A stretch of 64,000 bases of DNA from Pseudomonas akapageensis (GTDB lineage Bacteria; Pseudomonadota; Gammaproteobacteria; Pseudomonadales; Pseudomonadaceae). Every line of letters starts with the position of its first letter. Positions within the stretch are counted from its first letter, which is position 1. The DNA is taken from contig NZ_VXCP01000001.1 of NCBI RefSeq assembly GCF_011355085.1, forward strand, positions 138,285-202,284, given 5' to 3'. Below, in pieces: positions 1-8,439 of this stretch. The translations under genes and the position numbers were made by a program. The notes beneath the pieces are model-generated. The model saw only the letters and a list, made by a program, of their open reading frames with translations, was not told the origin of the DNA and searched no databases.

Positions 1-1083
1 AAATACCCAGACCATCAAGATGGACATGCCCAGAGTTTCCACCCGACACCGCCAGAGGTGGAAGCCGAGCCAGAACCACAAGAACAGCCAGACTGCAGTG
101 AATACCACGCCATACTGTACCGCTGTATCCAGAACGAAGTTGTGACAATGGCCAAACGCCTGCTCCCCTGCAGTAACTTCGTAGTCACTACCGAACCCGA
201 TACCCCGCCATGGATGTTGCTGCACAAGATCCCATGCGCCACGAATCAACGACAGTCGCTCGGAATCGCCACGCTGTAACAATGATGGATTGATCATCAA
301 TAGCGCCACAACAGACATGAGGATGCTCAGGGCGATCGCCCTGTAAAACCGCCCACCCCCCACAAGAACGATCGACCCGGCCACGACAGCCAAGGCCAAC
401 ATCGCACCACGACTACCGGTCAGCACAACAAAGGCAATGGAGCAAGCCTGGAGCAAAGCCCAAACGACACGCGCACCGTTATGCCTTGGCCACCAGGAAC
501 AACTCAGCACGACAAGAAAGGCAATGGTGTATCCAGAAGGGTTCGGGTTATCCATGAACCCGCCGAATCCATACATTCGATCAATTTCGCGGAATGGATA
601 AGCAATCAATGCAGCCAGTGAATAGAGGCCCGCGAGCGCACCAAACATAATCAACATGGTCTGGAGTTGACGCCTGAACACTCGTCCCCAGACGATCCAT
701 CCCAGCAGCACCAGCAAGAAGAACAACTCGCGCTTGATGAGCGTCAGATATCGATCAACGCCAATACTCCATGCAAGCGACCCTAGCGACCATGCAAAAA
801 TAAGAAAAAACAGCCACAACTCCTTACGCGCCAGCACGGCTTCGCGGAAGCTCTGAAATTGCCGAATCACAAGGTAAAGGCAAGGCAGGTAAACAAACAC
901 GATCAACAGACGATCGTAAAATTTCAACGTCGGGGTAAGCATCACTCCAGCGACGCTCCAGAACAAGCCAAACCCCAACAACAATCCAGCAATACCAAAA
1001 CGATCACGGATTGATCGCAATTGCGCTTGCCCTTCGGCAATGCCCCACATCCAAAAGCGATGCTGCTGGAACAACTGATTCAC
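1..1083 (-). CDS. waaL: O-antigen ligase family protein (WaaL-like), partial
   Basis: Reading the minus strand from a GTG at 1083 gives an open frame of 361 codons that runs off the left edge, so the C-terminus is missing. The GTG overlaps the stop of the upstream glycosyltransferase (GTGA), the coupling seen throughout this operon. The product is very hydrophobic, with many predicted membrane helices, a YGFGGFMDNPNPSGY stretch and a later GSRGAMLAL segment followed by the arginine/histidine-containing periplasmic loop expected of the Wzy_C/O-antigen ligase family. These inner-membrane enzymes transfer undecaprenol-linked O-antigen to lipid A-core in the periplasm. The location at the distal end of the LPS-core genes matches waaL in P. 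aeruginosa. A polymerase of the same superfamily is possible, but the context favours ligase. Confidence 0.8.
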   Translation of the reverse strand, partial: MNQLFQQHRFWMWGIAEGQAQLRSIRDRFGIAGLLLGFGLFWSVAGVMLTPTLKFYDRLLIVFVYLPCLYLVIRQFQSFREAVLARKELWLFFLIFAWSLGSLAWSIGVDRYLTLIKRELFFLLVLLGWIVWGRVFRRQLQTMLIMFGALAGLYSLAALIAYPFREIDRMYGFGGFMDNPNPSGYTIAFLVVLSCSWWPRHNGARVVWALLQACSIAFVVLTGSRGAMLALAVVAGSIVLVGGGRFYRAIALSILMSVVALLMINPSLLQRGDSERLSLIRGAWDLVQQHPWRGIGFGSDYEVTAGEQAFGHCHNFVLDTAVQYGVVFTAVWLFLWFWLGFHLWRCRVETLGMSILMVWVF

Positions 1084-1973
1084 TTGACACCTTTGGGCTT
1101 GCTAAATTTTAAAATGAAACGCCTGAACCGCTTCCACATCAATCGATTCCAGCGATGGACTGGAACACTTGCAAATAGAGTGCAAGCGAACTTTTTGTCC
1201 ATGACAACCGATTCTTTCAGCGCTTTATTGATAATCGCCAGTCTTGCAGCCTCATAGGCTGGATTTCTTCTATATTCTTCGATGACCTGCATATCGTAAG
1301 TCAGCTGACTTTTATATGCTGTTTTGGAAATATTGGTATCGTGGCGACGATAGAGGGTCACCCAGTCCGGCAGGATGTCCACCTTGTAATCGAGTTCAGC
1401 GATTTTCAGCGTCATCTGAAAATCCTGGACCTTGATCGACGGGTCGTACCCCCCCACCCTGTCGATGGCCTCACGCCGGTACATGGCTACCGGCGCACCC
1501 ACGGCGTAAGCTTCTGCAAGCAACCGATCGAAGCTCCAACGCTTGACCACTCCGCCATCCGGATCCTCGTGTTTGATCGGCTTGCCATTGGAATCGATGT
1601 AGATAACCCTGGCCCCGAGCAACCCGACCTCCGGATGCTCTTGCATATAGCTGACCTGACGACGCAACCGACCAGCGAGCATCACATCGTCTGAGTCGTG
1701 AGTGATCACGAACTCGCCGGATGCATGGCTGAGGGCGTTGTTAAGAGCAGCGCTGACGCCCTGATTTTCCTGCTGATAGAACTGGAAATTGTAAATCTGA
1801 CGCAGCGCCTCGATTTTTTCAGCGCTGGAGTCGCTTGACCCATCATTCACTACAATCAGTTCAAAATTGTCATAGTCCTGCTGAAGGATGCTCAGCAGGC
1901 ACTCCTCGATGTAGAGTTCATGATTGAAGCAAGGCACCAGAATCGAGACTAGCGGCCATTTTATGTTATTCAC
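1080..1973 (-). CDS. Family 2 glycosyltransferase, LPS core
   Basis: A 297-aa cytosolic GT-A fold glycosyltransferase. The N-terminus has the GT2 pattern SILVPCFNHELYIEECL and then LIVVNDGSSDSS. The nucleotide/metal-binding acidic motif HDSDDVML lies near residue 95. It should transfer an activated sugar to the growing LPS core or O-antigen. The start is a GTG with AAGGA four bases upstream, and its stop overlaps the GTG of the waaL-like gene. At this position P. aeruginosa has wapR, a rhamnosyltransferase. Equivalence is plausible by order only, so no symbol is given. The 158-bp gap before it is the longest inside this part of the operon and is AT-richer than its surroundings. Confidence 0.85.
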   Translation of the reverse strand: MNNIKWPLVSILVPCFNHELYIEECLLSILQQDYDNFELIVVNDGSSDSSAEKIEALRQIYNFQFYQQENQGVSAALNNALSHASGEFVITHDSDDVMLAGRLRRQVSYMQEHPEVGLLGARVIYIDSNGKPIKHEDPDGGVVKRWSFDRLLAEAYAVGAPVAMYRREAIDRVGGYDPSIKVQDFQMTLKIAELDYKVDILPDWVTLYRRHDTNISKTAYKSQLTYDMQVIEEYRRNPAYEAARLAIINKALKESVVMDKKFACTLFASVPVHRWNRLMWKRFRRFILKFSKPKGVK

Positions 1974-2131
1974 ACTTGATCCTTAGCGACTCGCTGCGAT
2001 ACCCACCACCCTCCCCTCTGACCAATTTTCCAGAACAGGTATCAAGCCAACCCGACAATGGACACAGGGGAACACGGATGTTACGAAATATCAAATTGAC
2101 ATCATCATTTGCGGTGAATATCTGTTTCAAA

Positions 2132-3091
2132 TCAAATCCCCAGCGTAACGCGCAACCTCTCCAACCAACTGAGTGGTGCTTGTACTCGCAAATCAGGCTC
2201 AAGCTCACGTACGATCCGCGCGCCTATCTGTTCGAATCTGAATTGCGACTCTGCCAGATCACGACCATTGACGGCAATACGCGCAGCCAGCTCCGGGACT
2301 TCGCGTAACAACGCCAGTTTTTTCTGCAGTTGCGGGACATCGCTGTAGAGCACCACGTTATGCATGTCTTGCAGCCCCAGCGCACGACTCTCCGCTTCAC
2401 CCTGATCGAATGCCAGCAGGACGCAGCCACAGGCCATGGCCTCGAAATTCTTGATCATGTACTCGCCCATGCCGACATCCGCGCTTACGAAATACCGGAT
2501 CCGGTTCAAGGTAGCGCAGTAGTCTTCACCGGAATTGGTCCGGGTGACGACCAGGTTCTCGACCCGCCCCAATTCATCGAGCAGGGCCTTGCGGCCACTG
2601 TAGGCAACACTGCCGGTACTGCCAACGAAAGCCAGTTCGATATCCCGCTCGCGCCCCTGATCGTTCAGCAATGTCTGATCGTACCCCTTGGGTACGAAGA
2701 CCGCGTCGAAGCCCTCCTGGCGCAGGCGTTCGCTGACCATGAAGCCGGAACTGATTACCCGCGCCCACGGCAGCTTGCGGTAATGCGCACTGAACTTGCC
2801 CGTGTATTTGCACGGGATGTAGTTCTGGTAGGCATCATGCTCGAGGATGACGAGGTTGGGGACAGTCCTGATAAAGCCGACCTGGCGTATTTCCTGCTTG
2901 AAGCGAAGGAAGAAGATGATCCGATCATATTTCGTGACATCGATTTCACGGCGAAAATAGCCACGAAGATTTCTCTGCTCCGCACTGCTCAGCCACCGCA
3001 AGTCACACTCGCAATGCGCCGCGATGCCCTCATACAGGCGATCGAGAATGGCACGCTGCTCTTTCTGCACCAGAAACAAAACTCTCATCAT
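2132..3091 (-). CDS. ssg: Ssg-like glycosyltransferase, cell-surface polysaccharide
   Basis: A protein of about 319 aa beginning M(M)RVLFLVQKEQRA. The second ATG, at 3088, has the better spacing from AAGGA and is probably the true start. The C-terminal half carries a GT-B type donor-binding pattern (VFVPKGYD, then NFEAMACGCVLLAFDQGEAE), like the glycosyltransferase family 1 domain that ends many LPS enzymes. No signal peptide or membrane segment is visible. The gene sits between dnpA and a GT2 gene, exactly where ssg (PA5001 type) lies in P. aeruginosa. In pseudomonads Ssg affects LPS/exopolysaccharide and phage sensitivity. The sugar transferred cannot be read from the sequence. Confidence 0.75.
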   Translation of the reverse strand: MMRVLFLVQKEQRAILDRLYEGIAAHCECDLRWLSSAEQRNLRGYFRREIDVTKYDRIIFFLRFKQEIRQVGFIRTVPNLVILEHDAYQNYIPCKYTGKFSAHYRKLPWARVISSGFMVSERLRQEGFDAVFVPKGYDQTLLNDQGRERDIELAFVGSTGSVAYSGRKALLDELGRVENLVVTRTNSGEDYCATLNRIRYFVSADVGMGEYMIKNFEAMACGCVLLAFDQGEAESRALGLQDMHNVVLYSDVPQLQKKLALLREVPELAARIAVNGRDLAESQFRFEQIGARIVRELEPDLRVQAPLSWLERLRVTLGI

Positions 3092-3127
3092 CTTCCTTGC
3101 CGCAATTCTCGGCCACGCACGTTCCGG

Positions 3128-4567
3128 TTATACATCGATGCGCCAGAACATTTCATGTCTACGCACGGCCTTGCGAAAAAACTCGTTCTCGCCATAAACC
3201 GAACCCTGTCGACCGGCCAGCACACGCTGCAACACTCGCCGCACCCGCCGTTTCAAAGGTGGTCGCGGTTGCAGGTCATGCATCATACCGAGCGCCATCG
3301 CCTTGTCGCGCTGTTGCGCAAGATCAAGCGATAAGCAATAAGGCAGCCAAGTCTGTTCGGTCTCAAGCACCGGTGGCAGGGCGACACCTGCTCCTGAGTC
3401 TCCCATGGGCCAACGGTCATTATCATGAAGATGATTGGCATAGCTCAGCAACGTCTCGGGCTGACATGGCAAACCCTGCAAGGCTTGCAGCACTGCTTGC
3501 TGTGCACAGATATGGTCTGGATGCGGGTCCAGCGACGGCTGCGGCATGACCACGACTTGTGGCCTGGCCAATGACAGCAAGGCTCGCAGGTCGGCCAGCA
3601 GATTGTTCCAGGTCGGCGCACCATCGGCGTCACCGGGCAAGGTCAAGGTGTTGAACTGCCTGAATAGCCGGGTATCGCCCAAGTCCGCCTCACGCGATGG
3701 GATCGGCTGATCGGGCATCGCCTGCATGGCTGGCAGTTGCAAACAGAAATATCCCAGTTGAACACAATGCGCCTCTGGCACCCCGGCCCAACGCGGCACT
3801 GTCTGGCTGTCCCAGGCTCGCAACCGCCCCTTCATGCGCGCGGCTTCGGCCGGGGGCAGCCCCATTTGCTGGTAATGCTCGGCTTCGATCTCGCCTGCCG
3901 TCAGGGTCACGATCCAGGTTTCGGCGGCCTGGCTGTACAGCCCGTAGGCTGCAAGCTCGGCATCGTCGGCGTGGGGAGCAATGACCATGACCCGTTGTTG
4001 ACGATAGTCCGGGTGACGAAATACCCACAAGGTGGGCTCCCCGAACAGACGACAGAAGCGCCCGCGAAGGCGCAAACTACCTTCCAGCAGCGGACCAGCC
4101 AGCCCCGTCAGGTTCAGGTAACGCTTGCCCTTGACCCCGCGCTCGAAAGCTTGCCGGTCGGATTGCCCGCCCCCCGACAGCTCCACTGCCGGATCCAGGA
4201 AACGCCCCAGCCAACTGCTCCTGAGCTGCACACTCAGCACCAGGGTTTCATCTCCCTGCAGGCTCAACGGCTGCTCGAGTACCAGGCGATCGTCATCAAG
4301 ACGAACTTTCACTTGCTCGCTGTCTTCGGGAAAGCGGTACTGATAGTCCTCGCTCGGCGAATAGAACAGGTGATCGGCAAACCAGGCTTCGTGAGCCATC
4401 CAGCCCAATACCGCCAACAGCAAAGGCAACCACCAGGCCACCAGCATGCCAATGGCAAGCAGCAGCACCAGCCCCAGCAACAGGCCCAGACGCTTGTTGC
4501 GTCGATGACGCTTGAGGAGCTGCTGCTTGCGGCTCAAACCTGGAATACCGGCACGGGGTTGCACCAA
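3128..4567 (-). CDS. dnpA: PIG-L family de-N-acetylase DnpA
   Basis: A protein of about 479 aa with a basic N-terminus, two adjacent hydrophobic segments (roughly residues 25-60), and a cytosolic or periplasmic body with the PIG-L zinc motif APHADDAEL and the downstream DPHPDH. These are the metal ligands of the LmbE/PIG-L deacetylases that remove N-acetyl groups from sugars. In P. aeruginosa DnpA acts in the LPS-core cluster and influences fluoroquinolone tolerance. Two starts are possible, both TTG. The one at 4567 has AAGGA three bases upstream. The one at 4537 forms a TTGA overlap with the mig-14 stop and would give a 469-aa protein starting (M)SRKQQLLKRHRR. The second looks more natural for the basic N-terminus. 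Confidence 0.85.
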   Translation of the reverse strand: MVQPRAGIPGLSRKQQLLKRHRRNKRLGLLLGLVLLLAIGMLVAWWLPLLLAVLGWMAHEAWFADHLFYSPSEDYQYRFPEDSEQVKVRLDDDRLVLEQPLSLQGDETLVLSVQLRSSWLGRFLDPAVELSGGGQSDRQAFERGVKGKRYLNLTGLAGPLLEGSLRLRGRFCRLFGEPTLWVFRHPDYRQQRVMVIAPHADDAELAAYGLYSQAAETWIVTLTAGEIEAEHYQQMGLPPAEAARMKGRLRAWDSQTVPRWAGVPEAHCVQLGYFCLQLPAMQAMPDQPIPSREADLGDTRLFRQFNTLTLPGDADGAPTWNNLLADLRALLSLARPQVVVMPQPSLDPHPDHICAQQAVLQALQGLPCQPETLLSYANHLHDNDRWPMGDSGAGVALPPVLETEQTWLPYCLSLDLAQQRDKAMALGMMHDLQPRPPLKRRVRRVLQRVLAGRQGSVYGENEFFRKAVRRHEMFWRIDV

Positions 4568-5433
4568 CGATCCTTGTAGTCGCGATCAGCGCGCCCAAAG
4601 GAAAATCGCAGCGGCTTTTCCCTGGCGCGGGCATCTTCCCAGGCACTTTGAGTATTGAGGAAACTCAATACGCTGCCCGGACTGAACGCCCGCGTCTGCG
4701 GGTCGACACCACCATTGATGTACTCGACACTGATCCACTCGGGCGCTTCGACTCGATAGACCAACTGAATGGCGATCGGCGCGTCGTCCAGGAACACGAC
4801 CGAACCGATCAACAGCGGACGCAAGCGTTCGATCACTTCGGCCATGCGTTCGGCACCGGTCGCCGGAAACCCCCAGCGGCGCTGGAACAGATCGCAGTAG
4901 ATGCTGGCAAGTTCGGCACTGCTGAAATCAGTGACCGGCCGTATCACCCCTCCAGCCTCTTCGAGCAAGCGCAGTTCGCGGCGCTGGTTGTAACGGAATT
5001 TTTTCGAAAGGTCTTCCGGCTCGCGGGCCATGGCGAGACTTTCAGGCTGCGGCTTCAAATCACTGAAGCGGCCCTCGTTGAGCGCCGAGAGATATCGTCC
5101 GGCGTGACGCAACGGCGCCTTGGCATCGGCGGCGGCCGGCAGGATCAATTCGGCGTTGCCCAAGTCGAACAAGCCCTTCTTGCCGCGGCGCTTGAGCACT
5201 TCCTTGGACAAGGCCAAATGCCGACCCCAGGTCGGGATCGCCGCCCTGATGTCGCCGTGCTGCTCCCAGGCCAGGTAGCGCACCGGGATTTGCGCCAGAT
5301 CGGCAAGTTGCTCGATGACCAGCGGGTGGGTTGCCACGCTGCCGCCGAAACGCTGCCAGGTTTGTGCATAAGTCGTGGCATCCACCACCGTCCATCCGCG
5401 CTCGCGCCAGCCTTGAATTCGGTTGAGCATCAA
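4534..5433 (-). CDS. mig-14: Mig-14 family GNAT-like protein
   Basis: A 299-aa protein recognisable as Mig-14, a GNAT-fold (FemAB-like) protein. Characteristic parts are the GWTVVDATTYAQTWQRFGGS N-terminus, the KKFRYNQRRELRLLEEAGG segment near residue 150, and the C-terminal SFGRADRDYKDRWCNPVPVF. In Salmonella and P. aeruginosa Mig-14 supports resistance to cationic antimicrobial peptides; its acyl donor is unknown. The ATG overlaps the stop of the upstream wapH-like gene by four bases, and its stop overlaps a TTG for dnpA, so the three genes are translationally coupled. The arrangement wapH/mig-14/dnpA is the same as in P. aeruginosa. Confidence 0.88.
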   Translation of the reverse strand: MMLNRIQGWRERGWTVVDATTYAQTWQRFGGSVATHPLVIEQLADLAQIPVRYLAWEQHGDIRAAIPTWGRHLALSKEVLKRRGKKGLFDLGNAELILPAAADAKAPLRHAGRYLSALNEGRFSDLKPQPESLAMAREPEDLSKKFRYNQRRELRLLEEAGGVIRPVTDFSSAELASIYCDLFQRRWGFPATGAERMAEVIERLRPLLIGSVVFLDDAPIAIQLVYRVEAPEWISVEYINGGVDPQTRAFSPGSVLSFLNTQSAWEDARAREKPLRFSFGRADRDYKDRWCNPVPVFQV

Positions 5434-6566
5434 GCCTCCGCGATCAGATCGGTGACTTGCGGCAGTCGCCAGAAAGCCTCACGCACTGCGTGATCGGAAA
5501 AGCGTTCATGCAGACGTTGCTGCATGAGTTCGGCGCAAGCCCCACGCTGCTCGGCATCAAGGGATGCCAGATGGATAAGGCCCTGCGCCAGATGCGTGGC
5601 ATCGCCAAGCGGAAACAGGATGCCGACACCCTCGACCACTTCCTTGGCACCGCCACAGGCAGTGGCCAGCAGAGGTACGCCGGCAGCCATCGCTTCAAGC
5701 AGGACCATGCCGAAAGGCTCGTGATCCGAGCTCAAGGCAAAGACATCGAAAGCACGGAAGTAAAGCCGCGCGTCAGGGACCTGGCCGGCAAAGATCACCT
5801 GGGCACTGATACCCAGTTCATGCGCCAGTTCCTTCAGGTCCTGCTCAAGCCGGCCCTTGCCCATGATTACCAACTGAGCCGGCTTGGGCAGGCTCGGCAA
5901 TGCCTGGGCGAAACCGCGCAACAGGGTAGCCTGATCCTTGTCTGGATGCAGGCGACCAACATTACCGACAATCCACGCATCACTGGCCAGGCCCAGCGAC
6001 TCTCGCGCCTGGCTGGCCGGCAATTGCGAAGCCTGCAGGGCCTCGGTATCGATGCGGTTGTAGAGGGTGCGGATCCGCCCGGTCGGCCAATTGGGCAGAC
6101 ACTTACGCATATCATCGCGCACTGCGTCGGATACGCCAAGCAGGCTCAGGCGTTTGCGAAACAGGTGAGCAAAAAGCTTGCGCGTACGCCGTTGGTAATC
6201 GCCAAAGGCGTGGTGCACACCGATGACCGGCAGGTTGGTGCCGAGCAAGGCAATGTAAATCGGCTTGAACCGATGAGCGATGCAGAAGCTGAAATTGCGC
6301 GAGGCGGCGATCTTGCGCAGATCCCGGATGGCGCCCAGCTTCAGGCCGCGCACGGCACTGGAGCTGTATTCGAGAAACAGGACTTCGTCGGATGCGCAGC
6401 CCGCGGTGACTTCCGGGTCGGCGACCCCGGTGAGAAACACCGTGGTCACCCGATAGCCGCTGCCGGCGAACAGGCTGGCGTATTGCCGCGCGCAGTCCAG
6501 GAACGGCCCGTCATAGCCGTGACAGAACTGCAGGACGCGCCGTTCAGCCGAGCGTGTCATAGGCAT
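5430..6566 (-). CDS. wapH: LPS core glycosyltransferase (WapH-like, GT4)
   Basis: A 378-aa GT-B glycosyltransferase. The N-terminal acceptor domain starts VLQFCHGYDGPFLDCARQYA. The C-terminal family 4 domain has GNVGRLHPDKDQATLLRGFA, then VIMGKGRLEQDL and the EX7E donor motif EPFGMVLLEAMAAGVP. It adds a sugar to the LPS core on the cytosolic face; in P. aeruginosa the gene at this position is wapH. The first codons overlap the 3' end of the carbamoyltransferase gene by 23 bases, and a second in-frame ATG two codons in is also possible. The stop overlaps the mig-14 start. Confidence 0.85.
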   Translation of the reverse strand: MPMTRSAERRVLQFCHGYDGPFLDCARQYASLFAGSGYRVTTVFLTGVADPEVTAGCASDEVLFLEYSSSAVRGLKLGAIRDLRKIAASRNFSFCIAHRFKPIYIALLGTNLPVIGVHHAFGDYQRRTRKLFAHLFRKRLSLLGVSDAVRDDMRKCLPNWPTGRIRTLYNRIDTEALQASQLPASQARESLGLASDAWIVGNVGRLHPDKDQATLLRGFAQALPSLPKPAQLVIMGKGRLEQDLKELAHELGISAQVIFAGQVPDARLYFRAFDVFALSSDHEPFGMVLLEAMAAGVPLLATACGGAKEVVEGVGILFPLGDATHLAQGLIHLASLDAEQRGACAELMQQRLHERFSDHAVREAFWRLPQVTDLIAEA

Positions 6567-8301
6567 CCGCGCCGTCTTTGACCACCAGGATGTCTTCCAT
6601 GATCAGGTATTGCAGGTCGGAGCCGAAGAACATGTTCAACGCGTCGGTCGGCGAGCAGATCATCGGCTCACCCCGGCGGTTCAGCGAAGTGTTCAAGGAC
6701 ACACCGTTGCCGGTCAGGTCTTCGAGTGCCTTCATCATGTCGTAGTAGCGCGGGTTGTATTCGCGCTTGAGCACCTGGGCACGGGAAGTACCGTCTTCGT
6801 GCACCACTTCGGGCACACGGGTCTTCCACTCTTCAGCCACTTCGAAGGTGAAGGTCATGAAAGGCGCAGGGTGATCGACCTTGATCATCTGCGGGCCGAC
6901 GGTGTCGAGCATCGACGGGCAGAAGGGCCTCCAGCGCTCACGGAACTTGATCTGTTCGTTGATGCGGTTGGCTACGCCAGGCACGCTTGGGCAACCGATG
7001 ATCGAGCGCCCCCCGAGCGCGCGCGGACCGAACTCCATGCGGCCCTGGAACCAGGCCACCGGGTTGCCGTCGACCATGATCTTGGCAATGCGCTGCGGCA
7101 TGTTGTCGATCTTGCGCCAGACCGGCTTGCTGGCATGACGGGCACAGGCTGCGATCACATCTTCATTGGAGTAAGCCGGGCCGAGATAGACGTGTTCCAT
7201 CTTCTCTACCGGTACGCCACGGGCATGGGACACGTAAGCCGCCGCACCGACTGCAGTACCGGCATCGCCGGATGCCGGCTGTACGAACAGCTCCTTCAAG
7301 TCGGGACGGGCGATGATCTTCTGGTTCAGCTTGACGTTCAGCGCACAGCCGCCAGCGAATGCCAGCTTGCCGGTTTCCTTGAGGATGTCGCCCAGGTAGT
7401 GGTCGATCATCTGCAGCGCGAGCTTCTCGAACAGCGCCTGCATGCTGGCCGCGTAGTGAATGTACGGCTCGTCGGCGATGTCGCCTTCGCGCTTCGGCCC
7501 CAGCCACTCGATCAGTTTCGGCGAGAAGTAGAAGCCCTTGCCCTTCTCTTTGTAGCGACGCAGGCCGATGACGTTGGCGTATTCGGTGTTGATCACCAGC
7601 TCGCCGTTTTCAAAGCTGGCCAGGCGCGAGAAATCGTATTTGCTGGCGTCGCCGTACGGGGCCATGCCCATGACCTTGAACTCGCCGTCGAGCATCTCGA
7701 AACCGAGGAATTCGGTGATCGCGCCGTACAGGCCACCCAGGGAGTCCGGATCGAAGAACTCCTTGATCTTGTGAATCTTGCCGTTTTCACCGTAGCCGAA
7801 GAACGTCGTGGCGTATTCGCCCTTGCCGTCGATGCCGAGGATCGCAGTCTTTTCCTTGAAGCCGGAGCAATGGTAGGCACTGGAAGCGTGCGCCAGGTGG
7901 TGCTCGACCGGCTCGATCTTGATCTTCTTCGGATCGAAGCCCAGCTGCTGCAGGCAGAAAACGATGTGTTTGCGGTAGCGCTTGTAGCGGCGGTTGCCCA
8001 TCAGCAGCGCGTCGAGGGCGCGATCCGGTGCATACCAGTAACGCTTGGCGTAGTGCCAGCGCGCCTTGCCGAACAGGCTGATGGGGGCGAACGGAATCGC
8101 CACCACATCGACATCCGAAGGCTTGATACCGGCTTGCTCCAGGCAGAACTTCGCCGACTCATAGGGCATGCGGTTCTTTGCATGTTTATCGCGCACGAAG
8201 CGCTCTTCTTCAGCGGCGGCGATCAGCTTGCCGTCGATGTACAGGGCCGCGGAAGGATCATGGCTAAGGGCGCCGGACAGGCCAAGAATCGTCAATGCCA
8301 A
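6544..8301 (-). CDS. wapO: LPS core carbamoyltransferase (NodU/CmcH family)
   Basis: A 585-aa protein of the NodU/CmcH/TobZ O-carbamoyltransferase family. The N-terminal Kae1-like ATPase half shows ILGLSGALSHDPSAALYIDG, the metal-binding HHLAHASSAYHCSGF and GIDGKGEYATTF. The C-terminal carbamoyl-transfer half has GRMEFGPRALGGRSII and GEPMICSPTDALNMF. It uses carbamoyl phosphate and ATP to carbamoylate a sugar; in P. aeruginosa the core heptose II carries a 7-O-carbamoyl group and this gene is wapO. The start is TTG with GAGG eight bases upstream. It follows a 138-bp gap containing a short palindrome, so it may have its own promoter. Confidence 0.9.
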   Translation of the reverse strand: MALTILGLSGALSHDPSAALYIDGKLIAAAEEERFVRDKHAKNRMPYESAKFCLEQAGIKPSDVDVVAIPFAPISLFGKARWHYAKRYWYAPDRALDALLMGNRRYKRYRKHIVFCLQQLGFDPKKIKIEPVEHHLAHASSAYHCSGFKEKTAILGIDGKGEYATTFFGYGENGKIHKIKEFFDPDSLGGLYGAITEFLGFEMLDGEFKVMGMAPYGDASKYDFSRLASFENGELVINTEYANVIGLRRYKEKGKGFYFSPKLIEWLGPKREGDIADEPYIHYAASMQALFEKLALQMIDHYLGDILKETGKLAFAGGCALNVKLNQKIIARPDLKELFVQPASGDAGTAVGAAAYVSHARGVPVEKMEHVYLGPAYSNEDVIAACARHASKPVWRKIDNMPQRIAKIMVDGNPVAWFQGRMEFGPRALGGRSIIGCPSVPGVANRINEQIKFRERWRPFCPSMLDTVGPQMIKVDHPAPFMTFTFEVAEEWKTRVPEVVHEDGTSRAQVLKREYNPRYYDMMKALEDLTGNGVSLNTSLNRRGEPMICSPTDALNMFFGSDLQYLIMEDILVVKDGADAYDTLG

Positions 8302-8399
8302 GGGTCGAGCCTCTTTAAACTTGAAATATGTGCCCCGCCAAATGGGCGAGCGGCAGCTAAAGGGCGGGATTATAGCGTAAATGGGGCGTCAGGAGAGGG

Positions 8400-8424
8400 C
8401 GTTCCCACGCGGAGCATGGGAACG
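8400..8424. repeat. Short REP-like palindrome, CGTTCCCACGC family
   Basis: CGTTCCCA and TGGGAACG form an 8-bp stem around a GC-rich centre, in the gap between the wapQ-like gene and wapO. The same CGTTCCCACG sequence recurs at 37483-37594 and 43441-43470, so this is one member of a dispersed family. It lies on the transcript path of the operon and could act as a processing or attenuation hairpin, but no U-tract follows. Confidence 0.75.
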
Positions 8425-8439
8425 AGGATAACCAGCGTA

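Noticed and set aside
1976..2308. Small plus-strand gene in the gap between ssg and the GT2 gene
   Set aside because: Most of the frame is antisense to ssg; the part in the gap lacks a ribosome site and recognisable features.
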